From: Arbacia lixula
Lineage: Eukaryota > Echinodermata > Echinoidea > Arbacioida > Arbaciidae
Direction: 5' to 3'
Length of the DNA stretch: 64,000 nt
Assembly: GCA_963669155.1 (NCBI GenBank)
Contig: OZ022597.1
Coordinates: 1,531,638-1,595,637, forward strand
Positions 11,746 to 22,620 of the stretch are shown piece after piece. Made by a program: the position numbers and the translations under genes. How positions within the stretch are numbered: the stretch's first letter is position 1; each line of letters opens with the position of its first letter. The notes under the pieces are model-generated. The model saw only the letters and a list, made by a program, of their open reading frames with translations. It searched no databases and was not told where the DNA came from.

Positions 11746-12325
11746 GTTTTGTATCTTCATATCACTCTCTCTAAAACACACGCGCGATCTGAAACACACA
11801 AGCATTATCATGACACACTAAACAATCGAGTAAGACTATCCCAATACCGTACAAACAAACACACACTCACAAACGCACATTTTCTCTAAACACAAGAAGG
11901 GCTTAAACTGTAAATTTCGTCTGGCTGCCCTTTATACAATCAATAACTGCAGAAGAAGAACCAGAAACCTGCTCACTACCGATAGCTATGACGATACTAC
12001 TTCAACCAAACAGCCATGGTTTGTATTGACCCGGGATAACCAGACTAAACGTGCGGGGACATTAGCGTCTTTCCTTTCGAGACCTCTTCAACTTCCGAAC
12101 GACCCTCAATTCACTTCCACGTTCACACCATGACAAGTACTGTAGCTAATCGGATTGCCGCCAATTAAGGGCTATGGTAGTCGTCAATTTCACACCTAGC
12201 CATGATATATTGCTGTTCTTGTAATTAGTCGAAAGATGACTAGTTGGTTGTTGGTTTGCATGCCGAAACATCTTACATATTTGTTTTTATAGGGAGAGGA
12301 TGGCAAGAGGTAATACTTTATGTAT
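11746..12325. other. non-coding stretch, nothing recognised
   Basis: No gene, RNA or named repeat seen. CA-rich words appear near 11770-11880. Confidence 0.45.
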
Positions 12326-12391
12326 AGAGAGGGAGAGGTGGGAGGGAGAGACAGAGAGAGGGGGGGGGGAGAGAGAGAAGGAAAGAGAGAA
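12326..12391. repeat. (GA)n/G-rich microsatellite
   Basis: GA-rich tract with a short poly-G run, directly abutting the left end of PAL-A copy 2. Confidence 0.93.
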
Positions 12392-13480
12392 ACTGTTAAC
12401 ACTAAATATAACGTTAAATAATGAAAGATGAATTACAACATCATGAAGTAAAAGGATGTCATTTTTTAGAAGGAAGTAACATGACATTTCATTAATTAGT
12501 ATTCTTGTGATAACCTTCAGAATATTTTTGGACAAATTTGGACCTAAATATAGATATTACTTATTCTGAACCCTACATTGACTATTGTGTATCACACCTG
12601 TCAGTCCAATGGCAAGTGCCATCACAATGTCATTAATAATGCATGTTCAGAAAAAGGCTGTGGGTTGATATAATTATGTGATGCACTATGGCCATTGTTG
12701 TGTTCTGAATGAATTATCTGATACACACAATTATCTTTTTTCTCCAAAAATGAAAATCTCATTTAAAAGGTTACTAAATTAGAAAAATGAGTTCCCATTA
12801 ATCTATGTAAAATTATTCACTAAAAACGAATTTCACATTCGTTTGCCGCAATAAAGTCTCATTTTGAAGGAAAATATGAAAAAAAACCGCACGCCTCCAG
12901 TGACGTATGAGAAGTCAAAATTCCATAGATTGTACGGAAGTCAACAATAGACCACTTTCGTAATGTATTCATAACTTTCCCCTAACTGCGTAGTAACGCG
13001 TTGTTGCATTCACCTGTATCTTGTCATTCAGACTCAATGGATGAAATGCACTTTGAATCTAATAGTTGTTGCTACTCAGACAACCCTCGGACAAGCTTTG
13101 GGGTTCCCATTGGTAACGTATTGTTTGAATGGCGTGAATGAGATATTTTATTTACGCCATTGGCATTTATGGCATTTTGACTTCTCATACGTCAGTGGAG
13201 GGGTGCGTGTTCTTTTTTAATTTTTTGTCAAAATGAGACTTTATTGCGGCAAACGAATGTGAAATTCGATTTTAGTGGATAATTTTACATAGATAAGTGG
13301 GAACTTATTTTTCTAATTTAGTAACCCTTTAATCTTCCCAAGATGACTACGAAAAGGGTAACTGACGAAATGTCACAAAACATGCTGATCGATTAGTTGT
13401 TGCTTCTCAGACAAACCTTGGACAAGCTTTTGTATAGCCAATAGAAACGTAATGTTTCAAAAATGTGCATACATAACGAA
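12389..13480. mobile_element. foldback element PAL-A, copy 2, interrupted by another MITE
   Basis: The left arm starts with CTGTTAACACTAAA and carries the PAL-A words (GACATTTCATTAATTA, GACAAATTTGGACC, a central ATTAATAATGCATG). The return arm, with TCTGATACACACAATTATC, is broken at about 12768 by PAL-L and resumes after 13335 (GACGAAATGTCACAAAAC). A nested arrangement: PAL-L is younger than this PAL-A copy. Confidence 0.7.
12768..13335. mobile_element. foldback MITE PAL-L nested in PAL-A
   Basis: The arms at 12768-12930 and 13170-13335 are near-perfect inverse copies. Both contain GGTTACTAAATTAGAAAAAT, TTTGCCGCAATAAAGTCTCA and GACGTATGAGAAGTCAAAAT. The arms of about 160 bp enclose a loop of about 240 bp. 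Both ends run into TTTAA-type sequence, so the target duplication cannot be separated from the arm. Confidence 0.82.
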
Positions 13481-13522
13481 AATGGTTTATTCAAACATGG
13501 TTTGACACACTACTAGTAACAT

Positions 13523-13692
13523 AGTGCCATTCTCAATGGGCTTTAAAAAATCGAGAAGTTAGAAAAATCGAGAAGTTAGGGGACCGGGACAATAGGACCG
13601 TTCGGCCTTTGGTACGGTTGCTAGGCCACTTTCATCCTAACTTCTCGATTTTTCTAACTTCTCGATTTTTTAAGCCCAATGAGAATGGCACT
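13523..13692. mobile_element. 170-bp perfect-looking hairpin with internal direct repeats
   Basis: The left arm begins AGTGCCATTCTC and the right arm ends GAGAATGGCACT. Arms of about 57 bp are almost identical and each holds two tandem copies of AAATCGAGAAGTTAG. The loop is about 50 bp (CCGGGACAATAGG...). It could be a very small MITE or simply an inverted duplication. A transcript would fold into a long hairpin. Confidence 0.8.
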
Positions 13693-13699
13693 GAGTGTG

Positions 13700-13795
13700 A
13701 AATATCGTGGACGTGTTGTGGTTGCGTGGTTACGCACCTGACTAGCAATATAAGGAGGTTATGTGCTCAAATCCTGCACGCGGTTATTACCTATT
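13700..13795 (+). mobile_element. tRNA-derived SINE head (candidate)
   Basis: TTGCGTGGTTACGCACCTGACTAGC is followed about 25 bp later by GCTCAAATCCT. The spacing and order resemble internal pol III boxes A and B of a tRNA-derived SINE, with box B close to GGTTCRANNCC. A similar but better tRNA-like segment is at 61640-61705. No acceptor stem is evident, so it is not a functional tRNA. Confidence 0.4.
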
Positions 13796-14375
13796 TTTCG
13801 GATAACATTGCTGATTACTTACACTTCGAGTATTTAATCCATCCTGGACTAAGTACCACAAATATGTGGTTTCTGGCTGTAAATATTGATATCACCTCTT
13901 AAAAATAATAAAAGATGCATCACCTGAGAAAGCATACATTTCTGCTGATGAATCCATTCAGGGCATTTAGTGATATATATTACCTTCATAATTTTTTTAA
14001 CCAAAATAAGGGCAATGGGCACTAAATCTTCAAACTAGAACTAGCTGAAAAGGTTAAAACCCTACTTTTACTGACTTTTCAAATTTCCATGATTTTTTCC
14101 TCTGACTTGCATGATTTTGACGCGTTTTTTTTTTAATGTATTATGAAATTTACATTACGTTTCCTCTTAAAAAAAATCATTTGAAAAAAATAGTGTTGCC
14201 TATTCAAAAGCCAAATCGCGATCAGTTTTGCTCTAAAAATGCCTTCGTCCTAAATGAGTTAAAGGAACTTGTGCAGATCAAGGGAAGTTACCCTTAACCA
14301 TTGTAACATTTTATGATGTACTTTGTGTGTATTTCCTTACCAATGATGCATATAAATGCAATATAAACACAACAA
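13796..14375. other. non-coding stretch, nothing recognised
   Basis: AT-rich DNA with T and A runs and no supported gene. Confidence 0.45.
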
Positions 14376-15126
14376 AAAAGTAACCCCCCCCCCCCACCCC
14401 CCCTAAGCAAAAGAGCATAACTTTTGATTGAAAAGGTTTTGAGCTGAATAATTTGCCAGGATTGTTTATTAACTTATTGAATAACTCCCAGGTGAAAAAT
14501 CACATTTATCCAATTCGTCATGTTAGAGTGAACATATATTTAAGGCAAAATTGTCACTTTTCAAAAGTCACAAGGGTGATTGTTTATGCCGTTTTAACAG
14601 TACATTTGGGCATTTCTTGTGCGAATTTTAAGGTGTATTCACTCAACTATGGCACGAAAATGACTTCTTATGTTCAAATAATAGGTCATAAACATCTTTT
14701 TCAAAATATCTAAAGTTTTATTCTTTCACAAAGATGAAGGGTTTTTAAAAGTTTCAAACTGGAGAGGGAAAAGTATTTTTTAAACGGTGCTCACTCAACC
14801 AGAACAATGGGTTAAGTGTCGGGGTAGGTGTTAGTGCATCCAGGGATGGATGATAAACAATGAAAGAACATAAATTATGCAAACAGAAATGGAATTCATT
14901 AAAAAATCATATGACAGAATCTCAAAGTTACCCTTGTGACTTTTGAAATGTGCCAATTTTGTCTTTAACGTGTGCTCACTCATGAATGACTGGTTAGAAT
15001 AATGCGATTTTCACACGGAAGTTAGTCAATAAGTTAAAGTACATTCCTGCTAAATTATATTGCTCAAAACCATTTCGATCAACAGTTTATTTTTTGCGTA
15101 GGGGGGGGGGGGCTTACTTTTTTGTT
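14376..15126. mobile_element. foldback element PAL-H with C-run ends
   Basis: The left end AAAAAAGTAA leads into a poly-C run and then AAGCAAAAGAGCATAAC. The right end is the inverse, with a poly-G run before CTTACTTTTTT. The arms extend about 210 bp on each side: TTTTGAGCTGAATAATTTGC, AACTTATTGAATAACT and TTTCAAAAGTCACAAGGGT have inverse partners at 14930-15080. The internal 230-300 bp is non-coding. Confidence 0.85.
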
Positions 15127-16364
15127 TTGTTTAGAATAAGTTTGTCTGCAACTTAATGGCTTAATGTCGGGTATCTTTTTGGGTCAAATCTTTCCTCAAT
15201 AACAAGTAAATTAAAGATGATTTTTAATAGATTACTGTTCGCTTTTATATTTCACTTGGTTTTTGGTCCGTTCGTCTAAAAATAAAGTCGAGTAGGAACA
15301 AACTAAAGTTTACAGACAACATACCGTGGATATCATAATGTATGCGACTCAATACAATCCATGATGTTAATTAAAACATTTCTTGTTAATGTATTTTAAA
15401 TGATACATGTATAATGATTGAAATGTAACATTTCGTCAATATATCAAGATTCACTTTACATACGACGTATAGTCTGGGGACGTATAGTCTGAGAGGCAAG
15501 CTTTCAAGGTGTACGTTAAGTTTTCATATCTCACAAACTGAACGTAATTGTCGTATGCCGTTAAACTTAACAAAATGTTCCAGCGTAAATCAACATCACC
15601 TTCAACACGCGCAATTGAAAGTAAAAATTGCGCCAAATTTAGCATCAAACCTGTGATATAAACGATGTTTTACGATGTTCTTTTGATAATTTCACCTAAA
15701 TTTCTTTTTGACAAAACTCCTTGTCTTTAATACATATCGACAAAAGTGTGTTAATCTTGTACAGAAAATATATGTTCTGTCATGTGACTCATCAATTCTT
15801 TGTAATTCTTCACATCAAAAGGTACAGCCTTGAACCACATACGTGGACTTCTTGGTGATGAAAGGGTGTCATCCGTCTGGGTGTAATTGGACCCCCCTTT
15901 TCCGCGCCCCCGCCATAGACGGGCAGGATCGTATGATCAACCCCACACCAACGACGTCCCACATCCGTGGATCAGCCTTGTTCCCAGGCCGTTGACCGTT
16001 TTTAATCCGGCTTATTCAATCGAGGGGTCTGGCTGTGGTAGACTAATACCGTTTTCGTATTCATTCTATTCCAGCCCTCCCCAACTATGGGACAGACTGA
16101 AAAAAAAAAGAATGATCATGTGAGTACTAGACTATATTTTTCAGTTTGGATTAAACAAAGTCCTACAGCCTTGAAGCCAGGCTAGCTGTGAATCCGAGGG
16201 TGTCGGGGTATATACCATATACAACATCAGTCTCAATAAGTAGGAAATGAAAATCAGACCTTGATTTGATTAGCTGTGATCAAATTACCATTATGGTCTG
16301 TTCACGCTTTGCATCAGCACGGCGTGGTTTGTGATTTCACCCGTGTTTTTTTTTCGTTTTGTCG
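15127..16364. other. non-coding stretch, nothing recognised
   Basis: Includes a GC-richer, proline-like open frame at 15887-16123 that has no domain I recognise, and a local direct repeat CGTATAGTCTG near 15466 and 15481. No gene supported. Confidence 0.45.
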
Positions 16365-16850
16365 TGTTTGTACTAGATGCTAAAAAAAACTATTGACACT
16401 ATTTGAAAGATAATTAAAAGTAAGTTACAACTCGAATCAAGCTAAAGTTGAAACATCATAGAGACAAAAATGACATTTTTTTATCGAAGCAAGTTTTGTG
16501 ACATTTCATCAATTATCATTCTTGTAATAATCCTGTGAATATTTAATGAGATTTTCGTTTTCGGACAAATTTGGACTGAAAACTGTGTGTGTATCAAATT
16601 AATTCAAAACACAATTACTATTTTGTGGCATACCTGCCAATCCGCTAGCAACTGTCATCACAGTGTTGTTAATAATGCATGATACTTCCGGTAGCTAAGA
16701 AACTGTGGGTTGACACATGTGATCACGAATCCTGCTTTGAAAAAATGATGACATCCTTTGACTTTGTGATTTTTCAGCTTAATTTGAGTTGTAACTTTTA
16801 AATCATTTGTCAAATGTGTCAAAACGTTTCTTTTCACGCCTAGTAGTACT
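16365..16850. mobile_element. foldback element PAL-A, copy 3
   Basis: The fullest PAL-A copy. The left arm starts ACTAGATGCTAAAAAAAACT, the right arm ends with CGCCTAGTAGT in inverse orientation, and the AAGTTACAACTC / GAGTTGTAACTTTTA pair marks both arms. The centre carries GTTGTTAATAATGCATG, shared with copy 2. Confidence 0.75.
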
Positions 16851-17811
16851 TACACCAAACTGTGAGGCAGCCCTTTTCCGTGCTTGAGTCTTTCAACGAC
16901 ACATGTACCTTATATATATATAAAATAAATATATAATGATACATGTGATGTATCATTTATAGAGCGCAGAAACTATATTCATATATTCTTATATCAAATG
17001 ATGCACTTACATCCACTATAGCAGCAGTGTACTTAGCCTAGAAAGCGATAACTGATTATTTCCACCAGTAATGTACAAAATTATCAACATTTTTTGTGAT
17101 TCGGAAAAGTACCCACCCCTCCATTCCACGCACACACAGCCTGTTTCCTTCAAGAATTATAATGGTTTTTCTATTAAACTGTTGTTTCACATATCCACTT
17201 TTTATCTGCTCCCCCCCCCCCCCCGAAATATAAATAGGAAAACATATCCCCCATATAGTAGAAGATTTAAAGTGTATACTCCAAATTATGTGATGTCATT
17301 TTCTCGCAATATTTGCCACAGAAAACTTCATTGTTAACTGCACATCACAAATATCATAATTTGTCTTACACCATAACACTTTGCCTGCGACAATATAATT
17401 ACCGTTGATAATAGCAAGAGAAGTTATTAAAGGAAAACCAATTTGTAAAAGCACGTTGAATCAGGTTCTTATCAATTAGATGTTGGCCGTTATCCAGATG
17501 CGGGAATCAATTCGTCTGGAGACAAGTCTTGAGACATCAACGCAATGCTTAACTGCTTGAGTGTCATGTTTACATTCTTGTTCGATTAGTTCATGTATGT
17601 CCCATAAAGAAACGGATTTTCTAGGGGTAGTTTAAGGGTTAATAACATTGTCTTTCTTGTGGGTAAGGACAAAGATTAGCGCGGCTTTATATCAAGAAAG
17701 ATTAAGGTATCACCACCATGCTTATGATTCAAAATGAGCAACATTACCCCAGGGTAGCGAACATGTATGGTAACTATGATGAATCACGAAAACACGTGCA
17801 GAGAAACCTGT
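16851..17811. other. non-coding stretch with AT and poly-C repeats
   Basis: An AT dinucleotide cluster at about 16913-16945 and a C run near 17211-17224. The open frame over 17071-17337 has no recognisable character. Confidence 0.45.
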
Positions 17812-18311
17812 TTAAAGGGGAAGTTCACCTTGAAATTATTTTGGTTTCAATAAAAAGAGACAAATGAAAGAAACATATGAGTGAAGGTTTGACGAAAATC
17901 GGTCGAATGAAAAGAAAGTTATTGGATTTTTAAAAATTTTGATTTTGTGACGTCATATGCGAGGTGCTCTCCCATATGTTCTGTACATTTTTTTTTAATG
18001 TACACTTTCTCACAAAGATATGCATCCTTTCACTTGTACATTTAAAATATTATTCGAAATACGTTTTTACGCACATACCTGTACGGAAAAAAATCATACC
18101 GTTGTCAAAATCAGAAAAAAAAATTATCGACTTATTTCGTACACAACATATGGGAGAGCACCTCGTACGTGACGTCACAAAATCAGCATTTTAAAATCAT
18201 TTAACTTTCTTTTCCTTTGACTGATTTTCGTCAAACCTTCACTGATATGTTTCTTTCATTTGTCTCTTTTTATTGAAACCAAAATAATTCCAGGGTGCAC
18301 TTGCCCTTTAA
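17812..18311. mobile_element. foldback MITE PAL-B, copy 1 (full)
   Basis: 500-bp palindrome. TTAAAGGGGAAGTTCACC at the left is the near inverse of GGTGCACTTGCCCTTTAA at the right. The arms share GGTTTCAATAAAAAGAGAC, TGAAGGTTTGACGAAAATC, TGTGACGTCA and GAGGTGCTCTCCCATATG and meet near 18065. Both ends are TTAA. Half-copies lie at 56735-56897 and 60345-60487, and a related piece at 27352-27690. Confidence 0.88.
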
Positions 18312-18408
18312 GTAACCACCTGTGTGGGAATACCACCTGTCTGTGATTATGTATCGTTTCCCGTCAACAATGTTTATATTTAAAACATGAAGTAAAGTAA
18401 CCTAGAGG

Positions 18409-18660
18409 ATGTTTCACCATACTGTTTTTAAGCTAAGAACGACATTTCGCACGAATTGTTACCCTTTCTTGTGCTGAACAATCTTTATCAAATTTGACAA
18501 TTCATATTTTTTTATTCATACAATTATTACAATCGAGAATTTTGATTTACAAATTGCATATTTAAACTTTAGCTGTTGGGAATTAATGATTTAGCACAAG
18601 AAAGCGTAACCAGTCGTGCGTATAGTGATTCTTAGCTTAAGAACGGCTTGGTGCAACACC
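18409..18660. mobile_element. foldback element PAL-F, copy 2
   Basis: Ends GTTTCACCATACTGTTTTTA and GGCTTGGTGCAACACC with the internal PAL-F words TTTCTTGTGCT and AGCACAAGAAAG. More diverged than the other copies. Confidence 0.72.
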
Positions 18661-19490
18661 ACTCTTTACCTAAACATATATAAGTCAATGTTCAGATTCT
18701 GCAAGTGTAGCAATTTTCTGATCGTAACTGCGTGAAAACAGCTCCAACGCCCTTAGTTAACTGGCACTGTCACCGTTGATCTGGTTGATTATGATTACTA
18801 TAATGTAAAAATGTTCGAAAGGGGAGGGGAACAGGATACATGGGCGTGGTAAAATATCACGTGACAACTCCTTAAAATTAGTTACTATGCTTCGTAACAC
18901 TCTGGGAGCCAGACACAATGCTCTCCAAGACTAATATTAGAGTATGGTGGCACTGGAAGTGACAACGGGCGAACGCAGCGAGTTTAGCGGATCGAGGCGA
19001 ACGTTATAATCATGGGAAACTTATACAAACCAGGGATAATCCTTACACCTCCCCGCACAAACCAATGTGATGTACACAACGTACGCGTATAGACCACTTT
19101 TCACACTATCGACTACTTTTCTGTACTTTTATTGAAGAATTTAGAAGCGTGATACTTTCCTTCGAACTGCAACTTACTAGTAAGTCTTTTGGATGCTCTT
19201 CGAGGTATGTGTACTTGTTAAAAAACGCATCAGTGGCGAATACAGAGGAATACTTTTCTTTTTTTGTTTCAACGTGTATTTTATTAATCAATGAACACCA
19301 ATTTTACAGAACATTAAACAATTATTCATGAATGATTTAAATGACAATTACTGTAACAAATAAATAAATTATTTCCAGAAACATATTCGTCATAATCATT
19401 GATCATAACAAATTTATACAAACTGTCAGATTTTTCAAGAATTACATCAAATTACAACAATAAAGAAAAACAACCATTAATCGCTGTTCA
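18661..19490. other. non-coding stretch, nothing recognised
   Basis: No defended gene. Overlapping short frames on both strands at 19106-19331 have no domain character. Confidence 0.45.
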
Positions 19491-19499
19491 AAAGGAAAA

Positions 19500-20720
19500 A
19501 CATATCATTCGCTCATTGTGTTCATTGATAAATTAGATAAGAAAAAAGGACACCAAAAAGGCCCTTCCCTCCATTTCCCCTACCCCACCCCTCCACCATA
19601 CCCCGCCCTCTCCTTTCCCTCCACCCCCCCCCCCCCCCCCCGGGCTTCTTATACATGCACTTATTTCTTCTGGAACAGGAGCATACATATTACCATCTCT
19701 AGAACGAGTTGCAGGGCATATCTTGGTGGATACTAAAAATACTTCTGAATTTTCGTCCCACTCCTTCAATGTTAATAAATATACGTTTTATTTTAGTTTG
19801 TTTTATTCTATTTTCAAATACATAAAGACTCACAAGGCAGGGGAGCCCTACCATAACCAATTTTCCCACTTTTTCAAGTGCACTGATAATGTATTATGCA
19901 AAACTGCTATCCTTTTTTCTTCTAACCTATCTTGTTCAATCTGGCTTTTAACCGATTGTTCAGTTATTTATGTGTTCTTTCCTCTTCCTAAGAAAATTAA
20001 TCTTTTTACCAGTATTAAAACATGATTAACTAATTGACCTCTTCCTTTGTCCGGTAAGTCAATTCCAAAATGAATCTCTTCCCAGCTTAAGTTTTTTAAA
20101 TTTATATAATCAAGAAGGTTACTGCACCGTTCCCATATCATCCCAGCAAATTCACACGTATAAAATATATGTTTATAAGTCTCTTCCTCTTTGTGACAAA
20201 ATGAACATAAGTTATCATCAGTAATGTTGAATTTACATAAATGATAGTTCGTATATAATATTCCGTGTAATAACCTAAATTGGAAATCCCTCAATATACA
20301 GTTCAAAGTACTTTTTCCAGGTCTACTAAATACCGATTTTATATCTGTATCAGAAAAATCGCGAGTATGTACATTTCTCATTTTTTCTTTCAAAGATGAC
20401 TTATCTCTTATCTTTTCCACTATTATTATTATTATTATTCCACTATTATTATCGATACTGCGATTTCGTATCGCTTTGAAAGTTGTCGTTCTTCCGTCAT
20501 TAGCTAGAGTATATTGTGCAAGAGTTTGGTAAAACTCTTTTAAACAAGATAGAAAGATAAAGTGCTGAATCCGTAAACTCTTCAAGAGTTCACTCTTTAA
20601 GAGATAAGGTACGCATTTTTTGTAAAGGTAATTACACACAACTCCTCTATGTAGTTTGTCAGTCGTGACTGGCCAAGAGTTAAGTGATGAAGTGATGCAA
20701 GATTGTCAGCATGGTCAATA
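19500..20720 (-). pseudogene. LINE ORF2 C-terminal fragment with zinc-binding RT-associated domain
   Basis: The minus-strand frame 19968-20639 reads KSTLNCILRDFQFRLLHGIL, then LCSFCHKEEETYKHIFYTCEFAGMIW. This is the CxxC...HxxxxC zinc-knuckle domain found at the C-terminus of L1/Tx1-type reverse transcriptases. The reading continues after a frame break in the shorter frame below 19770 (KEWDENSEVFLVS). An ATT-repeat expansion near 20425 and stops show decay. Only the 3' end of the element is present, as in 5'-truncated insertions. The 3' flank has a poly-C tract at about 19624-19641. Confidence 0.82.
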
Positions 20721-21557
20721 AGGCAAAATTTGGCAAGGATAGACATGACAGACGTCTATACATGTATAGTGAACTCTATTTTCTCATTGTGGGAGTTATT
20801 CAGCGAGTATTTTGTGTTTTATTTTGGCCCCCCTCCAAACTAGCGTGCGACGTCTGCAGTTATACAGTCACACAGAGGGTAATTGATCGGGTGAAGATTT
20901 TATGAAGGATCCCATCATTGATGTAATTAATCACTGCACTCAAGCTATAAGGCCTCTCCAGAAACAATATGGACGCACATTCACTTTTACTGGATCCAAA
21001 CTAGTTTCAGGGTGAACTGTATCTTTAAATACACAAACAAAATTGAGGAATTGCTGTTCGGGGTCACACCGCACCTCGGCGGAAACAAAGCCGAACGCGT
21101 CCGTGTTTGTGTTTCTTCTAGACTCTTTCAAAACAGGATATTGGAGCGCCCCATCTCCCCCATTTTCTTATAAGAAGAGTTAACAGGAAACCTTTCCTTT
21201 CAACGTCTTCAAGCAGTCTTTAACACGTCTAAAACTGGTCTTTAAATCCGAAAGCAAGGATTATGTGGATTAGGAACGTGACTATGAATACTCGCATACT
21301 CCCAGGGTGAATAAAGTGGTTACGCCGGTTTCTCTAGACTTAAATCTTACAGTTCATATGATTTATTCTGGCTGTAAATTGAGCAATCACTAATACCCTC
21401 CTATCCCCCACCCCTCACCCCCCCCCCCCCAACCCATTGTCATAATCAGGCTCATACCCCGTGCTATTCAGCGCTTCCCATGAATAAACCCTCTGCACAC
21501 AACTAACCCAGACACATACACATACACACATAAAATGCAATAAGTAAACGTACACAT
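20721..21557. other. non-coding stretch, nothing recognised
   Basis: A short minus-strand open frame at 20940-21131 shares the word CAGTTCACCCTGAAA with PAL-B-like ends and is probably repeat-derived. A poly-C run is near 21419-21431. No gene supported. Confidence 0.45.
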
Positions 21558-21876
21558 ACACTAGGTGTCAAATACATGTAATATTGTTAAACAAAACTGT
21601 TGACCATTATTAATAGCACTGTGATGGTAGTTGCCAGTGGATTGACAAGTGTGATACACAATGGTCATTGTTGAATTCATTCTCTAATAATTCTCTAATA
21701 AACACACGATTTCAGGCCCAAATTTGTCCAAAAGTGAAAATCTTATTTAGTGTTCCGAGGATTATTAAATTTGACATCCCTTGACTTTATGATGTGCCAA
21801 TTTCACCTTGATTCGAGTTGTAATTGATTTTTTTGTATTTATTTCAAAAAGTGTCAAACGGTTTTAACACCTATCA
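21558..21876. mobile_element. foldback element PAL-A, copy 4 (inverse orientation)
   Basis: Carries the PAL-A words in the reverse-complement sense: CACTGTGATGGTAGTTGCCA, TCCAAAAGTGAAAATCTTA, CATCCCTTGACTTTATGATG and a TTTTAACACCTA end. The left arm is largely missing. Confidence 0.65.
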
Positions 21877-21995
21877 CATGCACACATACACACATACATA
21901 CGCGCATACACGAATAGCGACACACACAAACACAAACACGCACATACACGCTTTCACACATGATAACCCAAAAAAAAAAAAAAAAAAAAAAAAAC
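21877..21995. repeat. (CA)n-like tract and poly-A run
   Basis: Imperfect CA/CATA repeats to about 21960, then about 24 A at 21970-21993. Confidence 0.9.
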
Positions 21996-22266
21996 ACGTG
22001 CACGGCCTTGCGGGACACATGCATCACTTTCATATAGCCCCGTTGAGGTGAAGGTGTACAATATTTTAACCTATTCTGTATTTAATGATGTCTTATCAGA
22101 TGGACGGGGGCCTTGGATATCAATCCCTCTTTGAACTTTCTCCTAGAAATTTCACCTACTCACTAGCTCCACGCGTAATTAGATGCGATATACCTTTGAT
22201 TGGTGATTTCCCTCACGGGTTGATACTAAGAGTGCGTCATTTAATGTTATTTTGTATTATCCCCTA

Positions 22267-22268
22267 TG

Positions 22269-22299
<31 letters not shown>

Positions 22300-22310
22300 C
22301 CTCTCTCTCC

Positions 22311-22341
<31 letters not shown>

Positions 22342-22373
22342 GAGAGAGAGATATATATATATATAGATATATG

Positions 22374-22413
<40 letters not shown>

Positions 22414-22414
22414 C

Positions 22415-22453
<39 letters not shown>

Positions 22454-22498
22454 CCTATCTCTCTCTCTCTCTCTCTCTCTCTGTCTTTCTCCCTATCA

Positions 22499-22549
<51 letters not shown>

Positions 22550-22576
22550 CCTATCTCTCTCTCTCTCTCTTTCTCC

Positions 22577-22615
<39 letters not shown>

Positions 22616-22620
22616 AGAGA
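22267..22620. repeat. compound (CT)n with (TA)n core
   Basis: CT arrays with TTTCTCCCTAT interruptions repeated several times, plus a TATATAGAGAGAGAGATATA core at about 22327-22370 that can fold on itself. Open frames here are artefacts. Confidence 0.97.

Noticed and set aside
20940..21131. Minus-strand frame (EVRCDPEQQFLNFVCVF) as an exon
   Set aside because: Looked protein-like, but no acceptor/donor pair fits and part of it matches repeat-end words.
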